Assembly (NCBI RefSeq): GCF_016900655.1
Contig: NZ_JACJKH010000008.1
Location: forward strand, 59,828 to 123,827
Direction of reading: 5' to 3'
DNA: 64,000 bases
Source: Drancourtella massiliensis
Lineage (GTDB): Bacteria; Bacillota; Clostridia; Lachnospirales; Lachnospiraceae
How positions within the stretch are numbered: position 1 is the first letter of the stretch; every line of letters starts with the position of its first letter. A model generated the notes under the pieces. It saw only the letters and a list, made by a program, of their open reading frames with translations, searched no databases and had not been told where the DNA came from. This document shows positions 15,749-25,257 of the stretch, in pieces. The position numbers and the translations under genes are program-made.

Positions 15749-16435
15749 ATGAAAGAAAACTTGAAAGAGGTCTATACACAGCGTACGGACAGCTGTGATA
15801 TGGCAAACAGCGTGGAATTCACAGCACTGATGAATAAATATAAATGTGCGATCATGGAAGTTGAGACAAAACTGAACGTACTGGATGCCGAGTTCTCGCT
15901 GAATTATGATCGAAATCCGTTTGAATCCATAGAGACGAGGCTGAAGTCTCCGGCCAGTATCATGGAGAAGCTGAAAAGAAAAGGGTTTGAGCCGACTTTG
16001 GAAAATATCGAGAAGAATCTTTTTGACGTGGCGGGCGTCCGTGTTGTCTGTGCGTTTCAGGAGGATATTTACAAGCTGGCGGAGCTTCTCACAGGGCAGG
16101 ATGACATCCGGCTTCTGCGGACAAAAGATTACATACAGCATCCAAAGGAGAATGGATACCGGAGCCTGCATCTGATTCTGGAGGTCCCGATCTTTCTGGC
16201 AGACGGAAAGGAATATATGAAAGTGGAGGTGCAGTTCCGTACGATCGCCATGGATTTCTGGGCAAGCGTGGATCACCGTCTCCGTTACAAAAAGGAGATC
16301 GATGATGAGGGAGAGATCCAGAAGAAGCTGAAACGGTGCGCTACAGTGATCTCCGAGCTGGATCAGGAAATGCAGGATATCCGGAACATGATCGAAAAGA
16401 GCAACGGACAGAAACAAAAGCCAAGATATACCTGA
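15749..16435 (+). CDS. Small alarmone synthetase, (p)ppGpp synthetase of the RelA/SpoT domain family
   Basis: At 228 residues this is a single-domain synthetase (RelQ/YjbM or RelP/YwaC type) without the hydrolase, TGS or ACT domains of long Rel. The substrate-binding signature RLKSPASIMEKLKRKG lies around residues 64-79, followed by DVAGVRVVC, ENGYRSLHL and EVQFRT, all typical of RelA_SpoT. It would make (p)ppGpp or related alarmones in the cytoplasm, chiefly under transcriptional control, since stress sensing is normally done by the long enzyme. ATG 15749 has AAGAGGTG upstream; longer frames to the left cross the promoter. Confidence 0.9.
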   Translation: MKENLKEVYTQRTDSCDMANSVEFTALMNKYKCAIMEVETKLNVLDAEFSLNYDRNPFESIETRLKSPASIMEKLKRKGFEPTLENIEKNLFDVAGVRVVCAFQEDIYKLAELLTGQDDIRLLRTKDYIQHPKENGYRSLHLILEVPIFLADGKEYMKVEVQFRTIAMDFWASVDHRLRYKKEIDDEGEIQKKLKRCATVISELDQEMQDIRNMIEKSNGQKQKPRYT

Positions 16436-16518
16436 TTTGCGGTCGGAATGTTTTACGAACCCGGAAAACATGGTATACTATAGAACAGGAAAATTTGAAT
16501 CGAAATGAGGAGATTGGA

Positions 16519-19443
16519 ATGGACAGTAAGAAATTACAGGCATATGAGCTGATACAGGAGAGAGACCTGAGCGGGATCAAGGCAAAAGGGACGCTTCTCC
16601 GTCATAAAAAAAGCGGGGCAAGGATTGCCCTGATCGAAAACGATGATGATAACAAAGTGTTTTCCATCGCATTCCGTACGCCTCCTGAGGACAGTACGGG
16701 ACTGCCGCATATTCTGGAGCATTCGGTACTCTGCGGATCAAAGGAGTTTCCGGCAAAGGACCCGTTCGTGGAGCTGGTGAAAGGATCGTTAAATACATTC
16801 TTAAATGCGATGACTTATCCGGACAAGACCGTATATCCGATCGCAAGCTGCAATGACCAGGATTTCCAGAACCTGATGCATGTTTACATGGATGCGGTAT
16901 TCTATCCGAATATTTATGAGAGTGACAAGACATTCCGTCAGGAGGGATGGAGCTACGAGCTGGAAGATCCGGACGGAGAGCTGAAATACAACGGCGTTGT
17001 CTACAATGAGATGAAGGGAGCGTTTTCCTCCCCGGACGGCGTACTGGACCGGATGATTTTAAATTCGCTTTTCCCGGACACTTCCTATTCCAATGAGTCA
17101 GGTGGAGATCCGGATGCGATCCCGTCACTGACATACGAAGACTTCCTGAATTTCCACCGGAAATATTACCATCCGTCCAACAGTTATATTTATCTGTACG
17201 GCGATATGGATATGGAAGAAAAGCTCCAGTGGCTGGATGAGAAATATCTGAGCAGATTTGAAAAAGCCGAAATCGATTCGGAGATCCGCCTGCAGAAGCC
17301 GTTTGATGAGCCGGTAGAGTGGAAGCGGTATTATTCCATCGCAGCAAACGAGTCTGAGGAGATGAATACCTATCTGTCCTACAACAAGGTAATCGGCACC
17401 AGTCTGGACGAGAAGCTTTACCTTGCATTTTCCATTCTGGACTATGCATTGTTGTCCGCACCGGGTGCGCCGTTAAAGAAAGCGCTGACAGATGCAGGAA
17501 TCGGACATGATATTCTGGGATCCTATGATAACGGAATTTACCAGCCGACATTCTCCGTGATTGCAAAGAATGCCGAAGAGTCACAGAAAGAAGAATTTGT
17601 CCGTGTGATTGAATCCACTCTGGAAAAGATTGTCAAAGAGGGAATAGATCCGGACGCTTTGACAGCAGGCATCAATTATCATGAGTTCCGCTACCGGGAG
17701 GCGGATTTTGGCAGCTACCCGAAGGGGCTGATGTACGGACTTCAGATGTTCGACAGCTGGCTGTATGATGAAGAAAGTCCGTTCCTTCACATCGAGGCAC
17801 TGGACACGTTTGCATTTTTGAAAGAGCAGATCAGTACTTCCTACTATGAAGATCTGATTCAGAAGTACCTTCTTGATAACACCCATGCTTCCATTGTCAT
17901 GATCTGTCCGAAGAAAGGACTGACAGCGGAAGCAGACCAGAAGCTCCATCAGAAGCTTCAGGACTATAAGGCGGGTCTCTCCAGAGAAGAAGTGGAGAAG
18001 CTTGTGCAGGATACGAAAGATCTGAGAGCGTACCAGGAGGAGCCGACTCCGCCGGAAATTCTGGAGAAGATTCCGGTGCTGAAAGTCAGTGATATTTCCG
18101 AAGACATTGCTCCGATTTATAACGAAGAGCAAAAAGCCGGGGATGTTCCATGTATCTGTCATCCGATCGATACAAACGGAATCGGCTATCTGACACTGAT
18201 CTTTGATCTTCGGACATTAAGCGAGAAAGAGATCCCGTATGCAGGACTTCTGCAGGCAGTGCTCGGCATTATCGATACCGAACATTACGAGTACGGCAAA
18301 CTGTTCAATGAGATCAACCGGCGCACGGGAGGCATTGAGACATCCCTTGAAATGTACACCGACGTCACAAAAGTGAAGGAGAAAGAATTCCGCCCGACGT
18401 TTGAGATCAAGACGAAAGCGATGTACGGCCAGCTTCCGTTTGCCCTCTCTATGATGGAGGAAATTCTGATGCGGTCGGTGCTTACAGATGAGAAGAGGAT
18501 CAAAGAGATTCTGGACATGCTGAAATCCAGACTTCAGATGAAGTTCCTCTCTGCGGGACACAGTTCCGCCGTGCTGCGTGCCATGTCGTACAGTTCGCCG
18601 CTTGCGCGCTTTAAAGACATGACAAACGGAATTGAGTACTACGAGACCGTCAGCCGGATCGCAGACCATTTTGAGGAAGAAAAGGATCGTCTCATGGAGA
18701 TGCTGCAGACGATCAGCCGCAAGGTATTCCGGAAAGATCGGATGATCGTAAGCTATACGGGAGAACCGGAAAGCAAAGAACCGGTACTTCAGGAGATCGA
18801 GAAGTTCTCAGGATGTCTGCACACGGAAGAAGTGGAAGAGTCCGGTTTCCAGCTCACATGCGCGAAGAAAAACGAAGGATTCCAGACTTCCTCCAAGGTA
18901 CAGTATGTGGCAATGGCAGGAAACTTTATCGATGCCGGAGCAGAGTACCACGGGGCGCTTCAGATTCTGAAAGTTATCATGGGATACGAATACCTCTGGC
19001 AGAATATTCGTGTCAAAGGCGGCGCCTATGGATGCATGAGCAGCTTTAACAAGCTGGGAGAAGGCTATTTTGTCTCCTACCGGGATCCGCACCTGAAAAA
19101 TACGCTGGAAATTTACCAGGGTGTGACCGAATATCTGAGAAACTTTGATGTCAGTGACCGGGATATGACAAAATTCATCATCGGTACCATCAGCAATATG
19201 GATCAGCCGATGACTCCGGCTACCAAGGGCGACCGTTCCATGAATCTTTACATGAATCATGTGACGGAAGAGATGATCAGAAAAGAAAGGCTGGAAGTTC
19301 TCCGTGCAACGCAGCAGGATATCCGGAATCTGGCGGATATCGTGGAGAAAGTATTACAGGCAGACCAGATCTGTGTCATCGGAAATGAAGACAAGATTGA
19401 GCAGGAAAAAGAAATCTTTACCGAGGTGAAGGCGCTGTTTTAG
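16519..19443 (+). CDS. M16C family metallopeptidase (presequence-protease/insulinase type)
   Basis: This is a large zinc peptidase of 974 residues, the usual size for the M16C subfamily (PreP/Cym1, Clostridial insulinase-like). The inverted zinc motif HILEH is at residues 64-68, with the distal Glu expected in the YNEMKGAF region near 180. Two tandem M16 halves and the linking helical hairpin enclose a chamber that degrades unfolded peptides up to several dozen residues. There is no signal peptide, so it is cytoplasmic. The start at 16519 has a GAGGAG site. A TATACT box at 16472-16477 suggests its own promoter, although the -35 is poor. Confidence 0.92.
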   Translation: MDSKKLQAYELIQERDLSGIKAKGTLLRHKKSGARIALIENDDDNKVFSIAFRTPPEDSTGLPHILEHSVLCGSKEFPAKDPFVELVKGSLNTFLNAMTYPDKTVYPIASCNDQDFQNLMHVYMDAVFYPNIYESDKTFRQEGWSYELEDPDGELKYNGVVYNEMKGAFSSPDGVLDRMILNSLFPDTSYSNESGGDPDAIPSLTYEDFLNFHRKYYHPSNSYIYLYGDMDMEEKLQWLDEKYLSRFEKAEIDSEIRLQKPFDEPVEWKRYYSIAANESEEMNTYLSYNKVIGTSLDEKLYLAFSILDYALLSAPGAPLKKALTDAGIGHDILGSYDNGIYQPTFSVIAKNAEESQKEEFVRVIESTLEKIVKEGIDPDALTAGINYHEFRYREADFGSYPKGLMYGLQMFDSWLYDEESPFLHIEALDTFAFLKEQISTSYYEDLIQKYLLDNTHASIVMICPKKGLTAEADQKLHQKLQDYKAGLSREEVEKLVQDTKDLRAYQEEPTPPEILEKIPVLKVSDISEDIAPIYNEEQKAGDVPCICHPIDTNGIGYLTLIFDLRTLSEKEIPYAGLLQAVLGIIDTEHYEYGKLFNEINRRTGGIETSLEMYTDVTKVKEKEFRPTFEIKTKAMYGQLPFALSMMEEILMRSVLTDEKRIKEILDMLKSRLQMKFLSAGHSSAVLRAMSYSSPLARFKDMTNGIEYYETVSRIADHFEEEKDRLMEMLQTISRKVFRKDRMIVSYTGEPESKEPVLQEIEKFSGCLHTEEVEESGFQLTCAKKNEGFQTSSKVQYVAMAGNFIDAGAEYHGALQILKVIMGYEYLWQNIRVKGGAYGCMSSFNKLGEGYFVSYRDPHLKNTLEIYQGVTEYLRNFDVSDRDMTKFIIGTISNMDQPMTPATKGDRSMNLYMNHVTEEMIRKERLEVLRATQQDIRNLADIVEKVLQADQICVIGNEDKIEQEKEIFTEVKALF

Positions 19444-19494
19444 GTGCCGGGTCCTCCGGTTCGGAGAGTTTACAAAGGAAAGAGGAACGGGATT

Positions 19495-20409
19495 TTGACA
19501 GAGAATAAGCAGTATAAATCAGGATTTGTGACACTGATCGGGCGGCCGAATGTGGGAAAATCCACGCTGATGAATCAGCTGATCGGGCAGAAGATCGCCA
19601 TCACATCCAATAAACCACAGACAACGAGAAACCGGATTCAGACCGTACTCACAACGGACGAGGGACAGATCGTCTTTGTGGACACGCCGGGAATCCACAA
19701 GGCAAAAAACAAGCTTGGCACCTATATGGTGAATGTGGCGGAGCGGACACTCAATGAGGTGGATGTCGTACTCTGGCTTGTGGAGCCGTCCACTTTTATC
19801 GGTGCGGGAGAGCAGCACATTGCAGAGCAGCTGAAGAAAGTACACACACCGGTGATTCTTGTTATCAACAAGGTGGATAAAGTAAAGCGGGAAGAGCTTC
19901 TTCCGTGCATCGCAAAGTATAAAGATATCTACGATTTTGCGGAGATTGTTCCGGTCTGCGCAAGAAACGGAGAGAATACAGACGAACTGGTAAAGGTGAT
20001 TCTGCAGTATCTGCCGTACGGACCACAGTTTTACGATGAGGATACGGTGACGGACCAGCCGGAGCGCCAGATTGTGGCGGAACTGATCCGGGAGAAGGCA
20101 CTGCACAGCTTAAACGAGGAGATTCCGCATGGAATCGCGGTAGTGATCGACCAGATGAAATTCCGCAGGGGACAAAAAGGAACCATTGCGGATATTGATG
20201 CGACGATCATCTGTGAGCGGGATTCCCACAAAGGAATTATCATCGGAAAACAGGGCAGCATGCTTAAAAAGATCGGCAGTACCGCCAGATTCGAGATTGA
20301 GCGGATGCTGGACTGCAAGGTCAATTTAAAGCTGTGGGTGAAGGTGAAAAAAGACTGGAGAGACAGCGAATTTCTGATGAGAAATTTTGGATACCGGGAA
20401 GAAGAATAA
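19495..20409 (+). CDS. era: GTPase Era, ribosome assembly factor
   Basis: This 304-residue essential GTPase helps mature the 30S subunit by binding the 3' end of 16S rRNA. G1 (GRPNVGKS) is near residue 14, G3 (DTPG) near 64 and G4 (NKVD) near 126. The C-terminal KH domain with GIIIGKQGSMLKKIG comes around residue 245. The best start is TTG 19495, eight bases after AGAGGA, because no ATG or GTG gives an Era of normal length; an upstream frame to 19444 would add 17 unconserved residues. It is followed by yqzL and recO, the standard Firmicutes order. Confidence 0.93.
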   Translation: MTENKQYKSGFVTLIGRPNVGKSTLMNQLIGQKIAITSNKPQTTRNRIQTVLTTDEGQIVFVDTPGIHKAKNKLGTYMVNVAERTLNEVDVVLWLVEPSTFIGAGEQHIAEQLKKVHTPVILVINKVDKVKREELLPCIAKYKDIYDFAEIVPVCARNGENTDELVKVILQYLPYGPQFYDEDTVTDQPERQIVAELIREKALHSLNEEIPHGIAVVIDQMKFRRGQKGTIADIDATIICERDSHKGIIIGKQGSMLKKIGSTARFEIERMLDCKVNLKLWVKVKKDWRDSEFLMRNFGYREEE

Positions 20410-20463
20410 CAAAAGAAAAATCGGAGAACCTAATTTTATTCCAAAAGATGAAGAGGTGATCCG

Positions 20464-20658
20464 ATGAATGAAGACTACTGGGCACGGTTTGAGATGACCG
20501 GAAAAGTAGAAGACTATCTGACCTACAAAGGGATAACGGCTCATAAGGCCGAAAAAGACCGGGATCAGAACGAAAGCCGGAAGGATGAAGAAAGTGAGCC
20601 AGACGATTACCGTGACAGGAATGATTCTGTCAGCGCTTCCGATTGGAGAATACGATAA
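20464..20658 (+). CDS. yqzL: YqzL-like small protein
   Basis: This 64-residue protein starts MNEDYWARFEMTGKVEDYL. That W-x-x-F-x-x-T-G-x-[IV]-x-x-Y-L pattern is the hallmark of YqzL, a short protein of unknown role encoded between era and recO in Firmicutes. The remainder is highly charged and probably disordered. Its 3' end overlaps recO by about 65 bases in another frame, which suggests coupled translation. Confidence 0.75.
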   Translation: MNEDYWARFEMTGKVEDYLTYKGITAHKAEKDRDQNESRKDEESEPDDYRDRNDSVSASDWRIR

Positions 20659-21334
20659 AAGAGTGGTGATCCTCTCCCGTGAGCGGGGGAAGATCTCCGC
20701 TTTTGCCAGAGGTGCAAGGCGGCCGAACAGTATGCTTGTCGGGACGACGGGCCCGTTTCTGTTCGGCACCTTTACGCTTTACGAAGGAAGATCTTCGTAT
20801 ACGCTGCAGCAGGCGGAGATTCAGAATTATTTCGGAGAGCTTAGAACTGATATCGAAGCCGTGACATACGGGTTTTATTTCCTGGAATTTGCCGAATACT
20901 GTACAAGAGAGAATAATGACGAGACGGAAATTTTAAAGCTTCTCTATCAGACGATGCGGATTGTCGTAAAGAGAAGCATTTCTCTTCCCCTGATCCGGTG
21001 CATCTTTGAACTGAAGATGATCTGCCTCGAAGGGGAGGCGCCGCAGGCCTTTGCCTGCGCCGGATGCGGCAGGACGGAGGAGCTTTCCCGGTTCAGCGCG
21101 TCGAGGGGCGGCATGCTCTGCCCGGACTGTGCCGGACAGGCGGCGGATGTACTTCCGTTTGGACAGTCTGCGCTTTACGCCCTGCAATTTATTGAGGGGA
21201 CGCCGGTGGAGAAACTTTACACTTTTACGGTGAGTGATGATGTGCTGGCGCAGCTGAAAAAGGCAGCAAAGCGGTGCGTAGATGTGTACATAGGACATAC
21301 GTTCCGGTCGCTGGAGATGCTGGAAATGATTTAA
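20594..21334 (+). CDS. recO: DNA repair protein RecO
   Basis: This 246-residue protein is the recombination mediator that works with RecR and RecF in loading RecA at gaps. The N-terminal OB-fold region contains YDKRVVILSRERGKISAFARGARR, a typical RecO block. The helical C-terminal domain has a four-cysteine zinc site (CAGCGRTEE...CPDC). GTG 20594 is preferred because GGAAGG lies about nine bases upstream. ATG 20585 would add three residues but has no ribosome site. Confidence 0.9.
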   Translation: MSQTITVTGMILSALPIGEYDKRVVILSRERGKISAFARGARRPNSMLVGTTGPFLFGTFTLYEGRSSYTLQQAEIQNYFGELRTDIEAVTYGFYFLEFAEYCTRENNDETEILKLLYQTMRIVVKRSISLPLIRCIFELKMICLEGEAPQAFACAGCGRTEELSRFSASRGGMLCPDCAGQAADVLPFGQSALYALQFIEGTPVEKLYTFTVSDDVLAQLKKAAKRCVDVYIGHTFRSLEMLEMI

Positions 21335-21401
21335 GCAGGGCTCCGGTCCGGAAGAACGGCCGAATTGTCAGGAAAACAGGACGCAAAAACGGGGGATGTG
21401 C

Positions 21402-21430
21402 TTGCAAAAGCGGGCAAATTACCGTATAAT
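21402..21430 (+). promoter_or_regulatory. Promoter of glyQS
   Basis: TTGCAA (21402-21407), a 17-base spacer and TATAAT (21425-21430) lie 35 bases before the start codon. The leader is too short for a T-box. Confidence 0.75.
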
Positions 21431-21465
21431 GGAAACAATTTTAGAAGAATGTGAGGTAAAAGACG

Positions 21466-22857
21466 ATGGTAGAAAAAACAATGGACAAAATCGTAGCTCT
21501 TGCCAAAACCAGGGGGTTTGTATATCCGGGATCCGAAATCTATGGTGGACTTGCTAATACATGGGATTACGGAAATCTCGGCGTAGAACTGAAAAACAAT
21601 GTGAAGAAAGCATGGTGGAAGAAATTTATTCAGGAAAATCCTTACAATGTAGGCGTAGACTGTGCGATTCTGATGAATCCGCAGACATGGGTTGCTTCCG
21701 GACATCTCGGAAACTTCAGTGACCCGCTGATGGACTGTAAAGAGTGTAAGGAGCGTTTCCGTGCAGATAAACTGATTGAAGATTATGCGGCAGAACACGG
21801 GATTGAGCTGAAAGAAAGCGTAGACGCATGGTCTCATGAGAAGATGATGGATTTCATCAATGAGCATCAGGTTCCGTGTCCGAGCTGCGGCAAGCACAAT
21901 TTCACGGACATCCGGGAATTCAATCTGATGTTCAAGACATTCCAGGGAGTTACAGAGGATGCAAAAAACGTCGTTTACCTCCGTCCGGAGACTGCTCAGG
22001 GTATTTTCGTCAACTTTAAGAATGTACAGCGTACTTCCAGAAAGAAGATCCCGTTTGGAATCGGACAGATCGGAAAATCTTTCCGTAACGAAATTACACC
22101 GGGTAACTTTACCTTCCGTACAAGAGAGTTCGAGCAGATGGAGCTGGAATTCTTCTGTGAGCCGGGAACAGACCTGGAGTGGTTTAAATACTGGAAAGAT
22201 TTCTGCTACAACTGGCTGAGAGATCTTGGTATGACAGAAGACGAGTTGCGCGCACGTGACCATGAGCCGGAAGAGCTTTCCCACTACAGCCGTGCGACAA
22301 CAGACCTCGAGTTCTTATTCCCGTTCGGATGGGGCGAGCTTTGGGGTATTGCAGACCGTACCGATTACGACCTGACACAGCATCAGGAAGTATCCAAGCA
22401 GGATATGACATACTTTGACGATGAGAAGAAGGAAAAATACCTGCCATATGTCATCGAGCCGTCACTTGGAGCAGACCGTGTCGTACTTGCGTTCCTCTGC
22501 GCAGCATACGATGAGGAAGAACTGGAAGGAGGAGATACAAGAACAGTCCTTCACTTCCATCCGGCTTTAGCTCCGGTGAAGATCGGTATCCTTCCGCTCT
22601 CCAAAAAGTTAAACGAGGGTGCGGAGAAGATTTATGCCGAGCTCAGCAAATATTACAACTGTGAGTACGACGACCGTGGAAACATCGGAAAACGGTACCG
22701 CCGTCAGGATGAGATCGGTACACCATTCTGTGTGACCTATGATTTTGAATCCGAGGAAGATGGCGCAGTAACTGTACGTGACCGTGACACGATGGAGCAG
22801 GAGCGTGTAAAGATCGAAGATCTGAAAGCTTATTTTGAAAAGAAGTTTGAATATTAA
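21466..22857 (+). CDS. glyQS: Glycine--tRNA ligase, dimeric class II type
   Basis: This 463-residue enzyme is the homodimeric glycyl-tRNA synthetase, not the alpha2-beta2 type. It begins with [21 protein letters not shown]. It has a cysteine pair region (CKECKERF...CPSCGKHN), class II motif 2 ([26 protein letters not shown]), motif 3 ([13 protein letters not shown]) and the anticodon-binding domain ([10 protein letters not shown]). It charges tRNA-Gly in the cytoplasm. It has its own promoter and a GTGAGGT site. A hairpin without a T-run lies at 22865-22889 after the stop. Confidence 0.95.
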   Translation: MVEKTMDKIVALAKTRGFVYPGSEIYGGLANTWDYGNLGVELKNNVKKAWWKKFIQENPYNVGVDCAILMNPQTWVASGHLGNFSDPLMDCKECKERFRADKLIEDYAAEHGIELKESVDAWSHEKMMDFINEHQVPCPSCGKHNFTDIREFNLMFKTFQGVTEDAKNVVYLRPETAQGIFVNFKNVQRTSRKKIPFGIGQIGKSFRNEITPGNFTFRTREFEQMELEFFCEPGTDLEWFKYWKDFCYNWLRDLGMTEDELRARDHEPEELSHYSRATTDLEFLFPFGWGELWGIADRTDYDLTQHQEVSKQDMTYFDDEKKEKYLPYVIEPSLGADRVVLAFLCAAYDEEELEGGDTRTVLHFHPALAPVKIGILPLSKKLNEGAEKIYAELSKYYNCEYDDRGNIGKRYRRQDEIGTPFCVTYDFESEEDGAVTVRDRDTMEQERVKIEDLKAYFEKKFEY

Positions 22858-22926
22858 AAAACGAGGCCGGGAGCAGTTGTCTTCCGGCCGCTGTTATGCA
22901 GTGATTTATTCTGGCAGGAGGGAGTC

Positions 22927-23889
22927 ATGTATCCGGAAATACATTATAAAACAGAATCAAAAGAATTTAAGACCGTCACCATCTTCGGATGCTACGGAGA
23001 GAGTCCGGAGGTCTTCCTTCCGGATACCATTGATGGCCTTCCGGTAACAAGAATTGCAGACTATGGATTTGCGCAGACAGAGGAAGAGGAAGGCATGGCA
23101 GTCTTTTTGCCGGACGGGGAGCGAAAATCAGAAGCGCGGAAGCGGCTCTGCGGCGGACAGGTGGAGGAGATCCATCTGCCAGAGGAGCTTGGTGAAGTAG
23201 GGCGCTACGCCTTTTACCGCTGCTTTCGTTTAAAACGACTGTCCTTTACGGACAGCCTGACCAGTATCGGCGGAGGTGCCTTTACCGGATGCCAGTTAAG
23301 CCATGTGGAAATCCGCTGCAGAAAGTCGCGCCAGACCTGTCTGAGACAGATTCTGGAGGAACAACGGTTTGAACTTGCGGTCCATATCTCCTATGAGGAT
23401 CAGGAACAGATCGAGACAGCCAGTCTGATCTTTCCGGAGCACTACGAAGAGGCGGTGGAGAATACGCCGGCCCGGATCGTGGAGACGCACTACCACGGAT
23501 CCGGCGGAGACTACCGGCAGTGTGTCTATCATAAGGAGATCGATTATGAGGAGTACGATTCCCTTTTTGTAAAGGCAAGAGCAAGGGAAGATGTCCGCAC
23601 TTTGATCCGGATTGCGCTGGCCAGACTTCGGGAGCCGTACCGGCTTACCGGACAGGCAGAAGAAGAGTACGCAGATTTCCTGAGGGGCTGTGCCGGGGAG
23701 ACCGCCGGATTTCTGCTTGAGGCGGATGACATGAAGACGGTACGATTTCTTCTGGATCAGAAGATCTGGGAAGGTGAGGCACTGGAGACGGCGCTTACTG
23801 TTGCGGAGAAAAAAGGACATGCTGAAATGTCAGCCCTTCTCCTGCAGGCCGGAAGGAAACGGAGCGGAAAGAAAACGTTTGATCTGTAA
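22927..23889 (+). CDS. Leucine-rich-repeat protein with ankyrin-like C-terminus, module with VWA and AAA proteins
   Basis: This 320-residue cytoplasmic protein has no signal peptide. Residues about 15-135 contain BspA-type (LRR_5) repeats: VEEIHLPEELGEVGRYAFYRCFRLKRL, then SLTSIGGGAFTGC. The last 60 residues (ETAGFLLEADDMKTVRFLLDQK...MSALLLQAG) look like degenerate ankyrin repeats. The middle is charged and unassigned. It is followed after 36 bases by the VWA/DUF2201 gene and then the MoxR-type ATPase, so it may be the target-binding or adaptor part of that system (inference). The ribosome site is AGGAGGG. Confidence 0.65.
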   Translation: MYPEIHYKTESKEFKTVTIFGCYGESPEVFLPDTIDGLPVTRIADYGFAQTEEEEGMAVFLPDGERKSEARKRLCGGQVEEIHLPEELGEVGRYAFYRCFRLKRLSFTDSLTSIGGGAFTGCQLSHVEIRCRKSRQTCLRQILEEQRFELAVHISYEDQEQIETASLIFPEHYEEAVENTPARIVETHYHGSGGDYRQCVYHKEIDYEEYDSLFVKARAREDVRTLIRIALARLREPYRLTGQAEEEYADFLRGCAGETAGFLLEADDMKTVRFLLDQKIWEGEALETALTVAEKKGHAEMSALLLQAGRKRSGKKTFDL

Positions 23890-23925
23890 TCAGAAAAATG
23901 TATGAAGATGGATAAGGAGGAAGAG

Positions 23926-25254
23926 ATGGCAGAGACGATCAGCGAAGAGCAGGCCGCGCGCATGAATGCCCTGGGAAAGGAAATTCTGCGGACAGCGAGA
24001 AATGAGTTATATTTGAAAATGCGGTACCTGGACGTGGCGCTTTCCAGCCTGCGGTTTCAGATGGACGGGGAGATCGGCTCCATCGGAACAGACGGGCAGG
24101 GGCTTTACTTTCATCCGGGATGGCTCGGCGGAGCTTACCGGGAAGACCGGAAGAATGTTAACCGGGCCTATCTCCATATCGTCCTGCACTGCCTGTTCGG
24201 GCATCTTTACCTGAGAGGAAAACGGGATCCCCTCTTCTGGGATCTGGCCTGCAACATCGCAGTGGAGTCCATTATCGACAGCCTTTCTTATCCTTGTGTC
24301 AGACGGGCACCATCCTGGCTGAGAAAGGATGTATACCGCAGACTGAAAAGCAGCACAAAGGTGCTGACAGCCCAGAAGATATACAAAAGCCTGACAGCAT
24401 GGGGAATGAGTGAGAAGAAGCGGATGGAACTGGAAGCCGAGTTCGGGGCGGACAGCCATCTTTACTGGCCGGACCCGGAGAAAAATAAAAAACGGCCGCC
24501 AAATGAGACGGAGAATAACTGGAAACAGATCAGCGAGCAGATGGAGCTCAATCTGGATACTTTCGCACAGGAAGAGGCAAGTGCCTCCGGCGATCTTCTG
24601 GAAGAGCTTCGGGTCGCCAATAAGAAGCGCTACGACTATCGGGAATTTCTGAGAAAGTTTTCCGTGTGGCGGGAAGAGATCGGTGTGGATGACGACAGCT
24701 TTGACTACGCCTTTTATCATTACGGACTGTCCATGTACGGCAATATGCCGTTGATCGAGCCGCAGGAGACAAAGGAAGTCAAAAAGATTGAAGAATTTGT
24801 CATTGTGGTGGATACGTCCATGTCCTGTTCCGGAGACCTGGTGCGGAAATTTCTGGAAGAAACGTATGATGTCCTGAGCGAAAATGAGAGCTTCTTCCGA
24901 AAAGTTCATATCCGGATTCTTCAGTGCGATGAACAGGTGCAGGAGGATGTGAGGATCGAGAGACAGGAAGACTGGGAACGCTATATGCAGGAGCTGAAAC
25001 TCTATGGCGGCGGCGGAACCGATTTCCGTCCGGCTTTTGCCTATATTGACAGCCTGATTGAACAGGGAGCGTTCCAGAATCTGCGGGGCGTGATTTATTT
25101 TACAGACGGATACGGCACCTATCCGTCCCGGATGCCATCCTACGAGACGGCATTCGTCTTTATCGACGACGGATCGAGGGACATCCGGACACCGGCATGG
25201 GCAATCCGGCTTGTGCTGGATGAAGCGATATTTATGGAAAGCGAGGAAGAATAG
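23926..25254 (+). CDS. VWA-like domain protein (DUF2201) with altered metallopeptidase motif
   Basis: This 442-residue protein is paired with a MoxR-type ATPase. Its N-terminal half is the DUF2201 putative metallopeptidase region. Here the zinc motif is HIVLH...GH near residue 85, where the family more often has HExxH, so the catalytic Glu appears replaced by Ile. The C-terminal half is a VWA-like domain with a MIDAS-type DTSMSCSG near residue 300, GGGTDFRPAF and YFTDG. VWA proteins of this kind usually receive or recruit substrates for a MoxR ATPase that remodels or inserts metal into them. The start at 23926 is set by AAGGAGG; two earlier in-frame ATGs (23902, 23908) lack one. Confidence 0.8.
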   Translation: MAETISEEQAARMNALGKEILRTARNELYLKMRYLDVALSSLRFQMDGEIGSIGTDGQGLYFHPGWLGGAYREDRKNVNRAYLHIVLHCLFGHLYLRGKRDPLFWDLACNIAVESIIDSLSYPCVRRAPSWLRKDVYRRLKSSTKVLTAQKIYKSLTAWGMSEKKRMELEAEFGADSHLYWPDPEKNKKRPPNETENNWKQISEQMELNLDTFAQEEASASGDLLEELRVANKKRYDYREFLRKFSVWREEIGVDDDSFDYAFYHYGLSMYGNMPLIEPQETKEVKKIEEFVIVVDTSMSCSGDLVRKFLEETYDVLSENESFFRKVHIRILQCDEQVQEDVRIERQEDWERYMQELKLYGGGGTDFRPAFAYIDSLIEQGAFQNLRGVIYFTDGYGTYPSRMPSYETAFVFIDDGSRDIRTPAWAIRLVLDEAIFMESEEE

Positions 25255-25257
25255 AGG

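Noticed and set aside
21335..21465. T-box in front of glyQS
   Set aside because: The whole intergenic region is about 130 bases with the promoter in the middle, and no T-box consensus is present.
22865..22889. Hairpin after glyQS as a terminator
   Set aside because: The 9-bp stem with one G-T pair is clear, but no T-run follows, so it is noted only with the glyQS entry.
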